Shown one piece after another: positions 1 to 9,484 of a stretch of 54,833 nucleotides of DNA. The notes under the pieces were generated by a model. The model saw only the letters and a list, made by a program, of their open reading frames with translations. It searched no databases and had not been told where the DNA came from. This DNA comes from Stentor coeruleus (Eukaryota > Ciliophora > Heterotrichea > Heterotrichida > Stentoridae): NCBI GenBank assembly GCA_001970955.1, contig MPUH01000431.1, positions 1 through 54,833 on the forward strand, given 5' to 3'. The translations under genes and the position numbers were made by a program. Numbering within the stretch: the first letter of the stretch is position 1; each line of letters opens with the position of its first letter.

Positions 1-1
1 T

Positions 2-241
2 GCTGCAATAGTCTTAAAAAGATTTGCCTTTAGTGTCAATCATACTCAAGTCAAAGGTATAGCCGTGCTTAGGCTACTAAGGCTTATCAGAGTCATCATA
101 ATTATGAGAAGGGTTAATGAAAGTAAGAAAAAACTTCTCATGCTCAAAACCCAGAGTCAAAGCGTGAGCTTAAATATCACAAGGGTTGTTGATTTATTAG
201 AAGAAATCCTCAAAGGAAAAACTTTGACAAGAGAAAATTGA
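2..241 (+). CDS. Voltage-sensor domain protein, Hv1 proton-channel-like, C-terminal part (5' end outside window)
   Basis: The frame is open from the window edge for 79 codons to a TGA at 239-241. It contains an S4-type helix (VLRLLRLIRVIIIMRRV, about residues 22-38) with arginines every third position. A basic, leucine-rich stretch that could form a coiled coil follows directly. Voltage-gated proton channels have this order: S4 with three spaced arginines, then a cytoplasmic coiled coil that dimerises the channel, and no pore helices. S1-S3 lie outside the window, so the call rests on S4 and the tail. If TGA at 239 is the real stop, the tail length is reasonable for Hv1. However, coding-like sequence continues in the same frame beyond it (next entry). 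Another voltage-sensor protein, such as a phosphatase or a TMEM266-like protein, is possible. Confidence 0.55.
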   Translation, partial: AAIVLKRFAFSVNHTQVKGIAVLRLLRLIRVIIIMRRVNESKKKLLMLKTQSQSVSLNITRVVDLLEEILKGKTLTREN

Positions 242-583
242 AACGATCTCTCATAGATAATCAGGCAAATCCAGTAAAGGAAACCATAAACAAAGTCCAC
301 AGAAGACAAAGATAAGATTATTTTATCAGAAATAGATAAAGCATAGAAAGGAAGAATCAAAATGGACTACAAAGACTTCTAAGAAAGCGTACCGATTTTA
401 GGTCAAAAAATTGGTGGCGACAAAGTCCTCAAAGGTCACAACAAAGCTCTATAAAATGAAAATTTTCAGCACCGACCATTACATTGAACGTATCATTACA
501 AATTTTATAAACCCTTCTATGGACATAGAGCCTTTGGAAAAAAAACTAAAATAGATATAAGAAACATTATAAAAAGTTCATAA
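242..583 (+). pseudogene. In-frame, stop-interrupted continuation of the voltage-sensor gene
   Basis: The frame of the upstream gene stays coding-like for about 113 codons but is crossed by TAG at 254 and 344, TAA at 275, 287, 380 and 452, and TGA at 485. Between 305 and 451, G is strongly enriched at codon position 1 (17 of 49 codons, against 8 at position 2 and 4 at position 3), as in real genes. This stretch is also less AT-rich than ordinary intergenic DNA here. No 15-16 nt intron can remove the stops. Two readings remain: a decayed C-terminal extension, or a gene or contig piece from an organism that reads stop codons as amino acids. Overall stop density is about what composition alone predicts, so recoding is not proven. 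The frame has no visible indel. Confidence 0.4.
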
Positions 584-1255
584 TATTTCAATACGAGATT
601 CTGCATGGGCATAACTTCGAAATGCAAGTATATTATATTGATGTTAATTTTCCGCGTTAAATACGCAGAACTGTCTGGTGTAGGTGTGATTGTAGCTATA
701 TAAAATATAATATTGGCTTTTTAATTAGGATACATAAATTATTGAAGTGAAGAGTGGGTGAAAAAATAGGAAGATTGTAATTTGATTAGAAATTGAAAAT
801 TATGAGAATTTATATAGGATCATTTAGTTTATTGAATTTTTAAGGTGGTATTAGTAATGCAGTAGATTTTAATAAAAATATTAAAATAATATGTATATGT
901 TTAGTATTTTTTTCTGGAGAGTGCTAAAAGATATAAAAAAGACCAGAAACATCTAAAAAAAAAGCAAGTGACAAAATTTTAAATAAGTCTAGGATCAGAT
1001 GACTATCATATCACCTTAATCCATACAAAGCTTAAATATTGACTTTTATTTTTTATAACAATAATTACAACTGATCATATGCTACACAAGTATCTGATAA
1101 TAATTATCTACATAAGCAGCAAATATATAATTACAAAAAGCATAAATTTTCTAATTCAAAACCTTATTCCAGGTTAAAAAACCTTCTCTATCATCTTCAG
1201 ACTAGCTATAAATACTAATAATAAATAATTTTAATTAATAAGGGGGGGTCTAATA
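584..1255. other. Intergenic region, no gene seen
   Basis: This is AT-rich sequence. From about 650 to 900 it is G-rich and C-poor, the pattern seen after plus-strand genes in this window. Nearer the next ATG it becomes C-richer. A run of seven Gs lies about 10 bases before the bromodomain start codon. No RNA gene or repeat was recognised. Confidence 0.6.
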
Positions 1256-2455
1256 ATGATAACAAGAAGGGGACAAGAAACTACAAAAAAACTCAATTTT
1301 GAGCCAGCTAAAAATCTTATTAAATACCTAATCGAACAAGATGAATCTATTGATTTTCTATACCCTGTAGATCCAGACAAATTAGGAATCCCTTCATATA
1401 GAAAAATCATCAAAAACCCAATGGACATATGCACAATAAGAACTAAAATAAAAAACTCTAAATATGAAACAATAGAAGATACCCTTAAAGATATACAACT
1501 TATATGGGATAATTGTCGAACTTTTAACAAAGAAGAATCTGTGAAGATTATATAGGTTATTGTGCTAAGAGCAAATGATTTAGAGAAAAAGTGCAGAAAA
1601 TATTGTGAAGATAATAAAATAGAATGGGTTTGCGAGAATATATTAAGAAAATCAAGTAATAATGTTGAATTGCCGATAAAACGCAAAAGGCAAGGTATAA
1701 AAATTTTATGTATAGAGAAATCAGATATAGAAAACGAGAAAGAGGATTTTGATAAGATAGAATTTCAGAATGATACTGAGAAAAAAGAATATATTGATAG
1801 GATTGATGATTTTTTTGAGAGGATTGATAGAGATAATATGTTTGAGATTGAGAATAACAGAAAAAAAGTCAAGATAAATGTAATGAAACCAGAAATAAAT
1901 GATAAGGGAATAGAAAAAAAAAATAGTTTCAAAAGTAAGAATTTGCATAATAAAATAAATATAGAAGACTCTAAGCACAAGGGACAAAAAGGAATAAAAT
2001 TTAAAGATATTATAAAAGGGAAAATATCACTTAGGGCGCATTATGAGATGAAAACTAATAAAAAAAATGAGGAAGAAAAAATAGAGGTAATTGAAAATAA
2101 TACTAAAGATATGGTAAATAAAGGGAAAATAAATTTAAAGTTAAGGAATGATTCTAGCTATAAAGTGAATAAAATAAATAAAAAGACGATTAAGATACAG
2201 AATATTGTTAGATATAATAATAAAAAAGAAGGTGGAATAGGAACTGAACTGAAAGGTAAGAGAGGAAATAAAGAAATTATGATTGAGAAAAAAATTATTG
2301 AAATAGAATCTGATAGTGAAGCTGAAATAGTTAAAAAAATCAAGTTTGGAAATGAAATAGAAGGGAAAAAAATTGGTGAAATAATTGAAATAGAGTCTGA
2401 AGAAAGTGAAAGAGATACTTATATGCAAGGCTGTTCTTTAGATTATAAAAATTAG
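1256..2455 (+). CDS. Single-bromodomain protein with lysine-rich tail
   Basis: The gene is two exons (1256-1540 and 1556-2455) joined across a 15-nt intron, giving 394 residues. Residues 15-115 form a bromodomain, the reader of acetyl-lysine on histones and other proteins. The ZA-loop region reads PVDPDKLGIPSY followed by IIKNPMD. Helix B carries IWDNCRTFN, whose last Asn (N91) is the conserved acetyl-lysine-binding residue. Splicing restores the normal continuation, FNKEES then VIVLRAND, across the intron. Residues from about 125 on are low-complexity Lys/Ile/Asn/Glu sequence without a recognised domain, probably disordered. The domain resembles BET and TAF1-type bromodomains, but there is no second bromodomain or ET domain. 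A nuclear chromatin role is inferred. Confidence 0.85.
1541..1555 (+). other. 15-nt intron in bromodomain gene
   Basis: GTGAAGATTATATAG. Its removal joins two parts of one bromodomain and eliminates an in-frame TAG. The intron is one of five in the window with A six bases from its end. Its GTG start differs from the GTA of the other four. Confidence 0.85.
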
Positions 2456-2736
2456 TTTATGTAATTTTATTATTATAAATTTTAATGGTTATTTTATATC
2501 AAAAGAATATCATAATGCTGTAAACCATCTAAAGTCAATCCTGCTTATAGTGAACTTTCGGGGACGTTTTTAAGTTTTTTATATAAATTGAAACAGTTGT
2601 TTGAATTAGTAAAAACTAGTTTAGATGCTTAAATTCATTAAAAAATATCTCATAAATCCGCATTATATTACACAAAACCAAGCTTTTAACACTATTTCTT
2701 AAAAAAAATATTTCATATAACCAAACTAAAATAATA

Positions 2737-3375
2737 CTAATTTTTTATATACTGAGGAGCATGAGTATGATCAGCAGTCAAAACGCACTCGAATTTCCCC
2801 GAATTATATCTACCTATCGTCACACAGCAAAAACCATTATCACATAATTTCAAATCCTCACCTTTAATCACACAACTTATAATCTCAAGTGGCATCAGAT
2901 GTGTAACAACAACCAAAGTTGATGTACTTTCATCATTCAAATACTCATTAAAAGCTTGAATCACTCTATCTTTCATGTTTTGATACTCTTCAGGATAATT
3001 AGGCTGAGCTCCAACAATATTTGCTTGAAAGTATTTGTCTGTAAACCACTGAGTATGACAAGTAATGTTTTCCCCAATACTAGTTGGATAGTTGAGTATA
3101 TGCATAAAATCAGAAAATCTCCAGTCTATAATAATATCTTGACTAAGTGCTAATGCGGTTTCAATACAGCCTAAGAATGGTGATGTCACTACTTTTAAAG
3201 TGGAACCTGGTAGAAAACAAGATATGAGCATTTTACTACGTTGAGATTGGATTTTACCTAAATCAGTTAGTGGTGGGTCTATAGGATTTGGGTACTCAGA
3301 GCGTAATGATGGATGCACTACATCACACCGTTGGCCATGACGTAGAATTACTATTGACTTATTAGATTTTTCCAT
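2737..3375 (-). CDS. Histidine phosphatase superfamily protein (UBASH3/ecdysteroid-phosphatase-like)
   Basis: This is a 212-residue protein from the first ATG; two codons upstream are open, but they begin with TTG. The N-terminal motif LRHGQRCD (His13) holds the nucleophilic histidine of the histidine phosphatase clan. PPLTDLG and TSPFLGCIETA are the next conserved blocks of the branch, and VVVTHLMP near the C-terminus supplies the second catalytic His. RHG followed by (Q/E)R-x-D is typical of the UBASH3/Sts and ecdysteroid-phosphate phosphatase branch, not of glycolytic mutases. No SH3 or UBA domain is present, so it is a lone catalytic domain. The substrate is unknown. It ends about 280 bp from the convergent bromodomain gene. 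Confidence 0.85.
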   Translation of the reverse strand: MEKSNKSIVILRHGQRCDVVHPSLRSEYPNPIDPPLTDLGKIQSQRSKMLISCFLPGSTLKVVTSPFLGCIETALALSQDIIIDWRFSDFMHILNYPTSIGENITCHTQWFTDKYFQANIVGAQPNYPEEYQNMKDRVIQAFNEYLNDESTSTLVVVTHLMPLEIISCVIKGEDLKLCDNGFCCVTIGRYNSGKFECVLTADHTHAPQYIKN

Positions 3376-3425
3376 CTTCAAGCTCTGATAGTATTATAAT
3401 TTCTAATTTACATACTAAAGATAAT

Positions 3426-3632
3426 CATACAAAATCCCTTATCATCAAGTTATTTTCACACCTAAAAAAGCTTATTAAATTTCTTACAACTATTCCATTG
3501 ACTCTTCAATTCAAAAAGCCATAAACCCNACATACAAAATCCCTTATCATCAAGTTATTTTCACACCTAAAAAGCTTATTAAATTTCTTACAACTATTCC
3601 ATTGACTCTTCAATTCAAAAAGCCATAAACCC
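3426..3632. repeat. Assembly-type direct repeat around N (102-103 bp)
   Basis: Bases 3426-3528 are repeated at 3531-3632 across the N at 3529. The only difference is one A in a poly-A run. The repeat lies between two minus-strand genes and touches neither. It fits an unmerged contig overlap, like the eight other N sites. Confidence 0.85.
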
Positions 3633-3666
3633 CCAGTAATTTAAAAATCATGAATCTTAACTAATC

Positions 3667-5454
3667 TTATCTACTCCACTTAGATCTAGCAAGGTCAGGA
3701 ATACCCCAATCGCAATCAGTTTCTATAGCTAAATTGTCTCTATACATCTTTATATAGAAAAACCCATTAATTCCCCAAGCAGTTCCCCACGAGTTTCTCC
3801 CAATCCAATATTCCACACCATTGCTAACACCCCATCCAACTATAGAAATTTCATGATTAATCTGAGGGAAAAGTACAGCCTGACTGAAAATCCCTCCAGT
3901 ATAAGCTTCAAATTTGCTTGTCACCGACATCCCACAACTTATAGGCCCATTTTTATAAATCTCAGCTTTCATTGAATTAGCTCCAGCAATATGCCCATAA
4001 TCGCCAACATACCATAATTTCGGATTTTTAACAGCTGAACAATTCCCTTGATGTCCAGGTGATGGTGCAGGTGGAACACAATCCATACAAACTTGAATAG
4101 CCGTACAATCAGCAATTAAAGGATTTTTTGCTATATATTGTTGACAAGTATCATCAGGAATACCATGTTTATGTCCAAATTCATAAACTCCAAATGAATC
4201 TCCACCATTACATGATCCTCCTCCATTACAATTTATAACAACTTGAGGACTTAGAGATAATTGAGGGAATGAATTGTTTGTCATAATATTTATTCTATCA
4301 GCTAATGCTGATGTTGGTCCATGAGCCCAACATGACCCACAGTATTGAGGAACATGCTGATTTCTTGTCCATGAAAGATAATTTACACCACTTATGTTTC
4401 TCCAATCCCATGATGCTGGTACTGCAGTAACAGTATCTTGAGCTCTAGGTGCTGTTATTCTTTCTTTTCCATGATAATCGCTTTGAGGAACTCTACATGT
4501 TTGATGTTTTAAAGGCTCATCAACTTTTTGTGTTTGTTTTTCTAGTTCTAAAAACAAAGCTTCAGTTATAGGAATTATATTTTCATAAGATTTTGAGTTT
4601 TTGTTACTAACACGTCTGATATTTGGATCAGGTGTTGCATAAACACAGTCTTCTTCAATACCCAGATTATTAGTCCCTTTAACTATTTTGAAAAACCCAC
4701 CTTCACCCCAATAAGTTCCCCAAGAGTTTCTTCCAATCCAATACTCTGTACCATTTTCTACACCATAACCAACTAAAGATATAGCATGATTAAGTTCTGT
4801 TGAATTTGTTGTATCATTAAAAATACCTCCAGTATAAGCATGAAAAGCAGCTGTTGCATCTAATGCACAAACAATTGGACCACTTTGAAGGGCATTGACC
4901 ATTTGTACAACACCTGATATGTTTTGAAAAGCTGTAACATTGTATAAATAATAATTATCTGGAACATAGCATGTTCCATCAGGATCACAAGTATAACATG
5001 GTTCGAAATTTCCACAGTTTAAACCATTTGTATGTCCTCTTGCTTGATAAATTTCGCATGTCTCATCTGTGATGCCATTCTTGTATATATATTCATATGC
5101 GCTAAATGGATAGCCTCCATTACACCCAAGGTCAGTCATATCACATGATAAAAGGACTTGTGGGGCAATGTTGATATCAGGCCATTGAGCATTTCTTAAG
5201 ATTTTTAAACGGTCTGATAAAGCTGAAGTTGTTGCAAAAGCCCAACATGAGCCACAGTATTGTGGAATATGTTGATTACGAGATACTGTGAGGTAGTTTT
5301 TACCATTGATATTTCCCCAGAAAAGATTAGCTGGTAATTGGGATAAAGGTGCTATTTCAAGCTCTGGGCCACGACTTATAATGTCGTGAGAATGACGAAT
5401 GAACTGTCCGAAGGATGTCAAAGCTAAAGATAGAAGCAATAAGGTGCTCACCAT
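3667..5454 (-). CDS. Two-domain cathepsin X/Z-like papain-family cysteine protease
   Basis: A 595-residue protein with an N-terminal signal peptide (hydrophobic residues 3-14) and two complete peptidase C1A domains in tandem. Domain 1 has catalytic Cys70 in YCGSCWAFATTS, His223 in LNHAISLVGYG and Asn243 in GRNSWG. Domain 2 has Cys375, His534 and Asn554 in the matching motifs. The mini-loop preceding the catalytic Cys (QHIPQYCGSCW, QHVPQYCGSCW) is diagnostic of cathepsin X/Z. That enzyme acts as a lysosomal carboxypeptidase in other eukaryotes. The linker at about 320-350 includes a Cys and a WDWRN segment resembling a cathepsin X propeptide junction, while the first propeptide is reduced. All catalytic residues are present in both halves. 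A secretory, lysosomal or food-vacuole location is inferred. A decayed copy of part of domain 2 lies upstream at about 5805-6042. Confidence 0.93.
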   Translation of the reverse strand: MVSTLLLLSLALTSFGQFIRHSHDIISRGPELEIAPLSQLPANLFWGNINGKNYLTVSRNQHIPQYCGSCWAFATTSALSDRLKILRNAQWPDINIAPQVLLSCDMTDLGCNGGYPFSAYEYIYKNGITDETCEIYQARGHTNGLNCGNFEPCYTCDPDGTCYVPDNYYLYNVTAFQNISGVVQMVNALQSGPIVCALDATAAFHAYTGGIFNDTTNSTELNHAISLVGYGVENGTEYWIGRNSWGTYWGEGGFFKIVKGTNNLGIEEDCVYATPDPNIRRVSNKNSKSYENIIPITEALFLELEKQTQKVDEPLKHQTCRVPQSDYHGKERITAPRAQDTVTAVPASWDWRNISGVNYLSWTRNQHVPQYCGSCWAHGPTSALADRINIMTNNSFPQLSLSPQVVINCNGGGSCNGGDSFGVYEFGHKHGIPDDTCQQYIAKNPLIADCTAIQVCMDCVPPAPSPGHQGNCSAVKNPKLWYVGDYGHIAGANSMKAEIYKNGPISCGMSVTSKFEAYTGGIFSQAVLFPQINHEISIVGWGVSNGVEYWIGRNSWGTAWGINGFFYIKMYRDNLAIETDCDWGIPDLARSKWSR

Positions 5455-5804
5455 TTATTCAACAAGTATTAAAGGGTTTTGCATGAGTTTGAGGAAAATT
5501 TAAATAAGGAAATTTATGAGATGCTTATGGAGTATTTTAGATGGATGCTTTGTGGGAATGGGATGATTTTTTTTATCGCTGTCTTGAGTGAATTTAGTTA
5601 GAAGAAAAGGATTAGGATGCAGATTTTGATTATTATGGACTTGTATGGACAAAATATCAAATGAAATAAATTTTTATTTGAGAATTAGGAATTAGGCAAA
5701 GAGAGTTATCAAAGTATGACTGGAACTGGAGGATATTTTGCAAAAATTATATTTGTTGAAATATTTTAAAAATATATATATTGTTTTTCTTAGTGTTAAT
5801 TCAA
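5455..5804. other. 5' flank of the protease gene, no gene seen
   Basis: AT-rich and strikingly poor in C on the plus strand, meaning poor in G on the coding strand of the protease. This is the usual 5'-flank signature in this window. No conserved element was recognised. Confidence 0.5.
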
Positions 5805-6042
5805 TGAAAATTCTTATAAATCTTAGCTTTTCATCGAATTAGCTCCAGCGATATGCTTATAGTATCAAACATACCATAATTTAATATTTTTATAACAAAA
5901 ATAATTTCCTTATTATCCAGAATTGGAGCACAATCCATACAAACTTTAATAGCTTTATAATCAGCGATTAAAGGATTTCAGCTATAAAATATTTGAAATA
6001 TAATTAATAATACAATATTTATGCCCAAAATCATATACTCAA
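5805..6042 (-). pseudogene. Decayed partial copy of the cathepsin X-like gene
   Basis: The sequence aligns by eye along its length with about 3945-4190 of the neighbouring protease gene, part of domain 2. Shared blocks include AATTAGCTCCAGC, CATACCATAATTT, GCACAATCCATACAAACTT and GATTAAAGGATTT. The relic has many substitutions towards A/T, a short deletion where the gene encodes the PPAPSPGHQG loop, and stops in every frame. It is in the same orientation as the gene, about 360 bp from its start codon. It is therefore the remnant of a tandem duplication, not a functional exon. Confidence 0.85.
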
Positions 6043-6436
6043 AAAAAAAGAATAATTTTAGTTTAAAATTTCCAGAATTGACTTAGTTTATAATAAAATA
6101 GCATAATTTATATCAGTTTTATATGCATAATCATAAATAAATAGCTACACATATATTACTAAATAAAAAAATATATATTTAGTATTCAATGCCAATATAT
6201 AATTTTCTATCCTATTTCTATTCTAATATTCCTAAATACTAACAACAATATTGTAAACCCAAAAATTATTTAGCATTCTAATTACCAAAAAACTTAAAAA
6301 AATCAAACTTTTTATCCTAAAAAATGTCAAAATCTTCTCAAATAAACTTAATTTTAACCTAAACCCTATAATCAAACCCAAAAACCTCACATTTCCAAAA
6401 CCAAAATCTTACTTAATCTATTCTCCTAAGCATTCA
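6043..6436. other. 3' flank of adenylate-kinase-like gene, no gene seen
   Basis: Very AT-rich and nearly free of G on the plus strand, with many CCAAAA and ACCC tracts towards 6400. This matches the 3' flank of a minus-strand gene here. No RNA gene was recognised. Confidence 0.5.
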
Positions 6437-9313
6437 TTAGTTAATAATCTGAATGTTGGGACACCTAAGTTTTTCTTGATCATCCAAACTAAGGTATTTC
6501 TCCAAAGCTACATATTTAAAAACTTTCCTCACAGCTTTTTCCAAAGGATAATCATCATCTTTATTGGCAAATTTTGGAATATTTCTCTTATAAAGTTGGA
6601 ACATCTTAGGTAAATTCACAGGCTTTCTAGGTTCAGACCTTGGAGGTAAAGGTTCTTCCTTTACTTTTTCAACAACTTCTTCTCCTTCTTCAACTTCTTC
6701 AATTTTATTTTCTTCTTCATCACCTTTCTTAGGTGGTGGGTAATGAACAACAGGTATTTGATCAACTTCAATTTGCCTACGTTTTATCCTAGGGGTAACA
6801 ACAATAACCCCAACAATTTCCCCAAGGCTTTCTTCAATAGATATAAATTCATCCATTGCTCTTGGATATTGATAAGGATCTTTTCCATCAATAAACTGAG
6901 AAAGTAAGACAATTTGATCATAAATCATGAGTTTTTGTAGATGATCTTTAATAACACTAGTGATTAAAGTTGTTGGAATCGCTACTTTTTGTTGGATTAG
7001 TCGGGATATGAGCTCACCTCTTTCTGTACTTTGTTTGCTTTCTAATTTAAGTATTTTAGGGATGTTAATATGCATGAGATCATGATTTATGCATATATTG
7101 CTTGTAAGTATGAGGATATCTTTTTGTAAAGTTTCTTCGATTATAACAAGTTTTGGGGTTAAAACAGACAGTAAATAGTCGAAACTTCGTTTTTCTGAAA
7201 GGCTTGTATTGACTTCGTATATTATTTTTTTCTTTGAACTTTTAACATTTGTTATATTATGTTTATGGTTTAAATGATGGAATTTCCCTATAAACTGACT
7301 TTCGAATTTTATAGATTTATTGAGAGTTTCAAGTTGGTCTTCATTAAGTTCATCTTCAGGTCCAAGTTCTAGTTTTTTAAAAAGTCTTTGTTTAAGGTTT
7401 TTCATATCGCTGGATAAATGGAAGATTAAATATGGTTTACCGAGTTTTTCTATGAATTTTGTATAGACCATATTCATATATTCTTGAGTTCGATCTTTTG
7501 TTTCTTCATCATCAGCTTGAGCTTCAATTTCAGGTAAGACCAAGTTTTCAGATGGGATGCCATCGAGGATTATGGTTGATTCAAGGTTTTTCATGTTTAA
7601 GAAAATCTCATCAAGTATATCATCAAAAGTTACTTTCTCATAAGGTTCATCCTCAGTGGACTTTTTAGTTTTGATGAGATCGGGGTAATCATCATAGTTA
7701 AGAACTTTGAAGCCGGTTTTTTCTGATAATTTTTTTGCCAGGGTTGATTTGCCACTTAAGGTGCAGCCGAGAAAAAGAATATAACGACCATATGACCTGT
7801 CAATTCGATTAGAAAGTTCTTCAGCCCAAGTTTCATAATAGTTTTCACAATTGTCTAATCTTACAAACTGTCCTCGGTCGAACATATGTGTTAGTAAATC
7901 ATACTCTTCAACATATTGGCAAATTGTATCTCCTTCATTTTCAACAAAATAATATAACCTTTTAATTTTCACGCAGTTTTTTTCAAAGAACTCTAACTCC
8001 TTGATTTTCCCTGGATACTCTCCACCAATAGCAAATTTTTTCCCAAAAGTAGCCCCAGAGTAAAGAAATTCTTGCATGATTTTTATAAGCATCTTACCCG
8101 ATACAATCTTCCCATCTTCAGTTAAATTAATGATTTCTTTCCCTTTTTCAGTCTTCCTTGAAATAATACTTTCCATTGCTTCATTAAGGTTTAAATACTG
8201 ATACCCTCTCCCTATAAGAAATTCTTTAATCTTACCTTGTTTATCATTCATAATCATAACAACCTCTGGTTCAACAGCTAAAGCAATTTGATCTAAACTT
8301 TCTTCAATAGTAGTATTAACATTAATCCTACTAAAATAATTTTTTTTTTCCACATAATCCAGCATAGTCCCTGCAGTTTTAACAAAAGCCGCATATTCCT
8401 GAGTGATTTTCGGCCGTTTACATCTAAGTATAAGTTCTTCTTTATATAAAGCTAAATAAAGTATCATAGTTGGTGGGCCAAAAGCAATTTCAAATTGTTT
8501 TGCTTGGTATATATTCATAGGAAACCCTTGTATAAGAAACCTCATTTTACTTTGTTGTTCCATAGTTAAAATAATTTTTTTCGTTATTGCATCATCATTA
8601 GTAATTTTCTTCATTGTGTTACTAACTGTTTTTTCCCATAAAATTTTTTCAGCATCTAAAAACTCAAGGTTGTATTTTTCTGCCATTTTTTTCCCTAGAG
8701 TAGTTTTACCACATCCTGGTGCTCCGATTAAAAAAAATACTTCAGGTTGTATTGCACGTTTTAGTCTACGGAAAACTCTTTCGGTAACCCCGAGTGAATC
8801 CACATCTCTGACAACGTTTAATGGCTTGTAAAATTCGAGAACTTCTTGTTGGGAGTTTTTGTATGAGTCTATACGTTCCTGTTTAGATATAAGAGATGGC
8901 TTTTTATAGAATTCAACCCAGTCTGTGACTATGAAATTCGCTATAATTTTTATGCTGCAGACTTGCTTTTCGAACTCAAGAGCTTCGGAGAGATTTTTGA
9001 GGAAACCTGTGATGACATAAGATGCCGCTGGGGCAAGGGAAAAGGATTTTTTTAACAGAGATATTCGAAGGTGGCTTGGTGGAGTTAATCCAGCATCAAA
9101 AGATTTTTGCAAAGCCTGTCCATCTGTACCTCCACGGCGAATTTCTTGAGTCATTAGAGATTTTAAGTCTAAATGTACATAGCCATACTCAGTTATAAGT
9201 CTACTGGCCTGTAGTTTTTTACCGCAGCCTGGGAAGCCATAGAGAAAAACAATTTTTGGCATTGGAAACTGCGCTGAAAAAATCTGAGCATTACGCCCTG
9301 ATCCTGAGTTCAT
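6437..9313 (-). CDS. Multi-module adenylate-kinase-like (P-loop NMP kinase) protein
   Basis: A 958-residue protein built from several nucleoside-monophosphate-kinase-like units. Walker A loops lie at residues 26-33 (GFPGCGKK), 197-204 (GAPGCGKT) and 516-523 (GCTLSGKS). A further unit at about 348-508 has the fold's spacing but no Walker A (EVVMIMNDKQGKIKEF). The NMP-binding GFP motif survives in unit 2 (IQGFPMN, about 261-267) and is altered in unit 1 (ITGFLKN). The C-terminal third has an acidic, proline-rich segment (about 850-900). Multi-domain proteins of this kind resemble adenylate kinase 9 and flagellar adenylate kinases, which keep ATP/ADP/AMP balanced in cilia. The ciliary role is inferred. 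ATG at 9311-9313 is the first in frame. The first 53 coding bases recur after the N at 9373. Confidence 0.8.
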   Translation of the reverse strand: MNSGSGRNAQIFSAQFPMPKIVFLYGFPGCGKKLQASRLITEYGYVHLDLKSLMTQEIRRGGTDGQALQKSFDAGLTPPSHLRISLLKKSFSLAPAASYVITGFLKNLSEALEFEKQVCSIKIIANFIVTDWVEFYKKPSLISKQERIDSYKNSQQEVLEFYKPLNVVRDVDSLGVTERVFRRLKRAIQPEVFFLIGAPGCGKTTLGKKMAEKYNLEFLDAEKILWEKTVSNTMKKITNDDAITKKIILTMEQQSKMRFLIQGFPMNIYQAKQFEIAFGPPTMILYLALYKEELILRCKRPKITQEYAAFVKTAGTMLDYVEKKNYFSRINVNTTIEESLDQIALAVEPEVVMIMNDKQGKIKEFLIGRGYQYLNLNEAMESIISRKTEKGKEIINLTEDGKIVSGKMLIKIMQEFLYSGATFGKKFAIGGEYPGKIKELEFFEKNCVKIKRLYYFVENEGDTICQYVEEYDLLTHMFDRGQFVRLDNCENYYETWAEELSNRIDRSYGRYILFLGCTLSGKSTLAKKLSEKTGFKVLNYDDYPDLIKTKKSTEDEPYEKVTFDDILDEIFLNMKNLESTIILDGIPSENLVLPEIEAQADDEETKDRTQEYMNMVYTKFIEKLGKPYLIFHLSSDMKNLKQRLFKKLELGPEDELNEDQLETLNKSIKFESQFIGKFHHLNHKHNITNVKSSKKKIIYEVNTSLSEKRSFDYLLSVLTPKLVIIEETLQKDILILTSNICINHDLMHINIPKILKLESKQSTERGELISRLIQQKVAIPTTLITSVIKDHLQKLMIYDQIVLLSQFIDGKDPYQYPRAMDEFISIEESLGEIVGVIVVTPRIKRRQIEVDQIPVVHYPPPKKGDEEENKIEEVEEGEEVVEKVKEEPLPPRSEPRKPVNLPKMFQLYKRNIPKFANKDDDYPLEKAVRKVFKYVALEKYLSLDDQEKLRCPNIQIIN

Positions 9314-9437
9314 TTATAAATAACAAAATATCATTTTTACACATAAAACCTCATAATATCTTCACCCCAGTTNATTGGAAACTGCGCTGAAAAAATCTGA
9401 GCATTACGCCCTGATCCTGAGTTCATTTATAAATAAC
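9261..9437. repeat. Assembly-type direct repeat around N (64 bp)
   Basis: 9261-9324 and 9374-9437 are identical and include the adenylate-kinase-like start codon. The N is at 9373. Because the sequences beyond the two copies differ, it is unclear which flank (9325-9372 or 9438 onward) is the true 5' flank of the gene. Confidence 0.85.
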
Positions 9438-9484
9438 TGTCGTTGTAAGTTTGCATATAAATTTTACATCTAATATTTAAACGA

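Noticed and set aside
1231-1686. 151-codon minus-strand ORF opposite the bromodomain gene
   Set aside because: Shadow of the spliced bromodomain reading frame, hydrophobic composition caused by the complementary Lys/Asn-rich strand.
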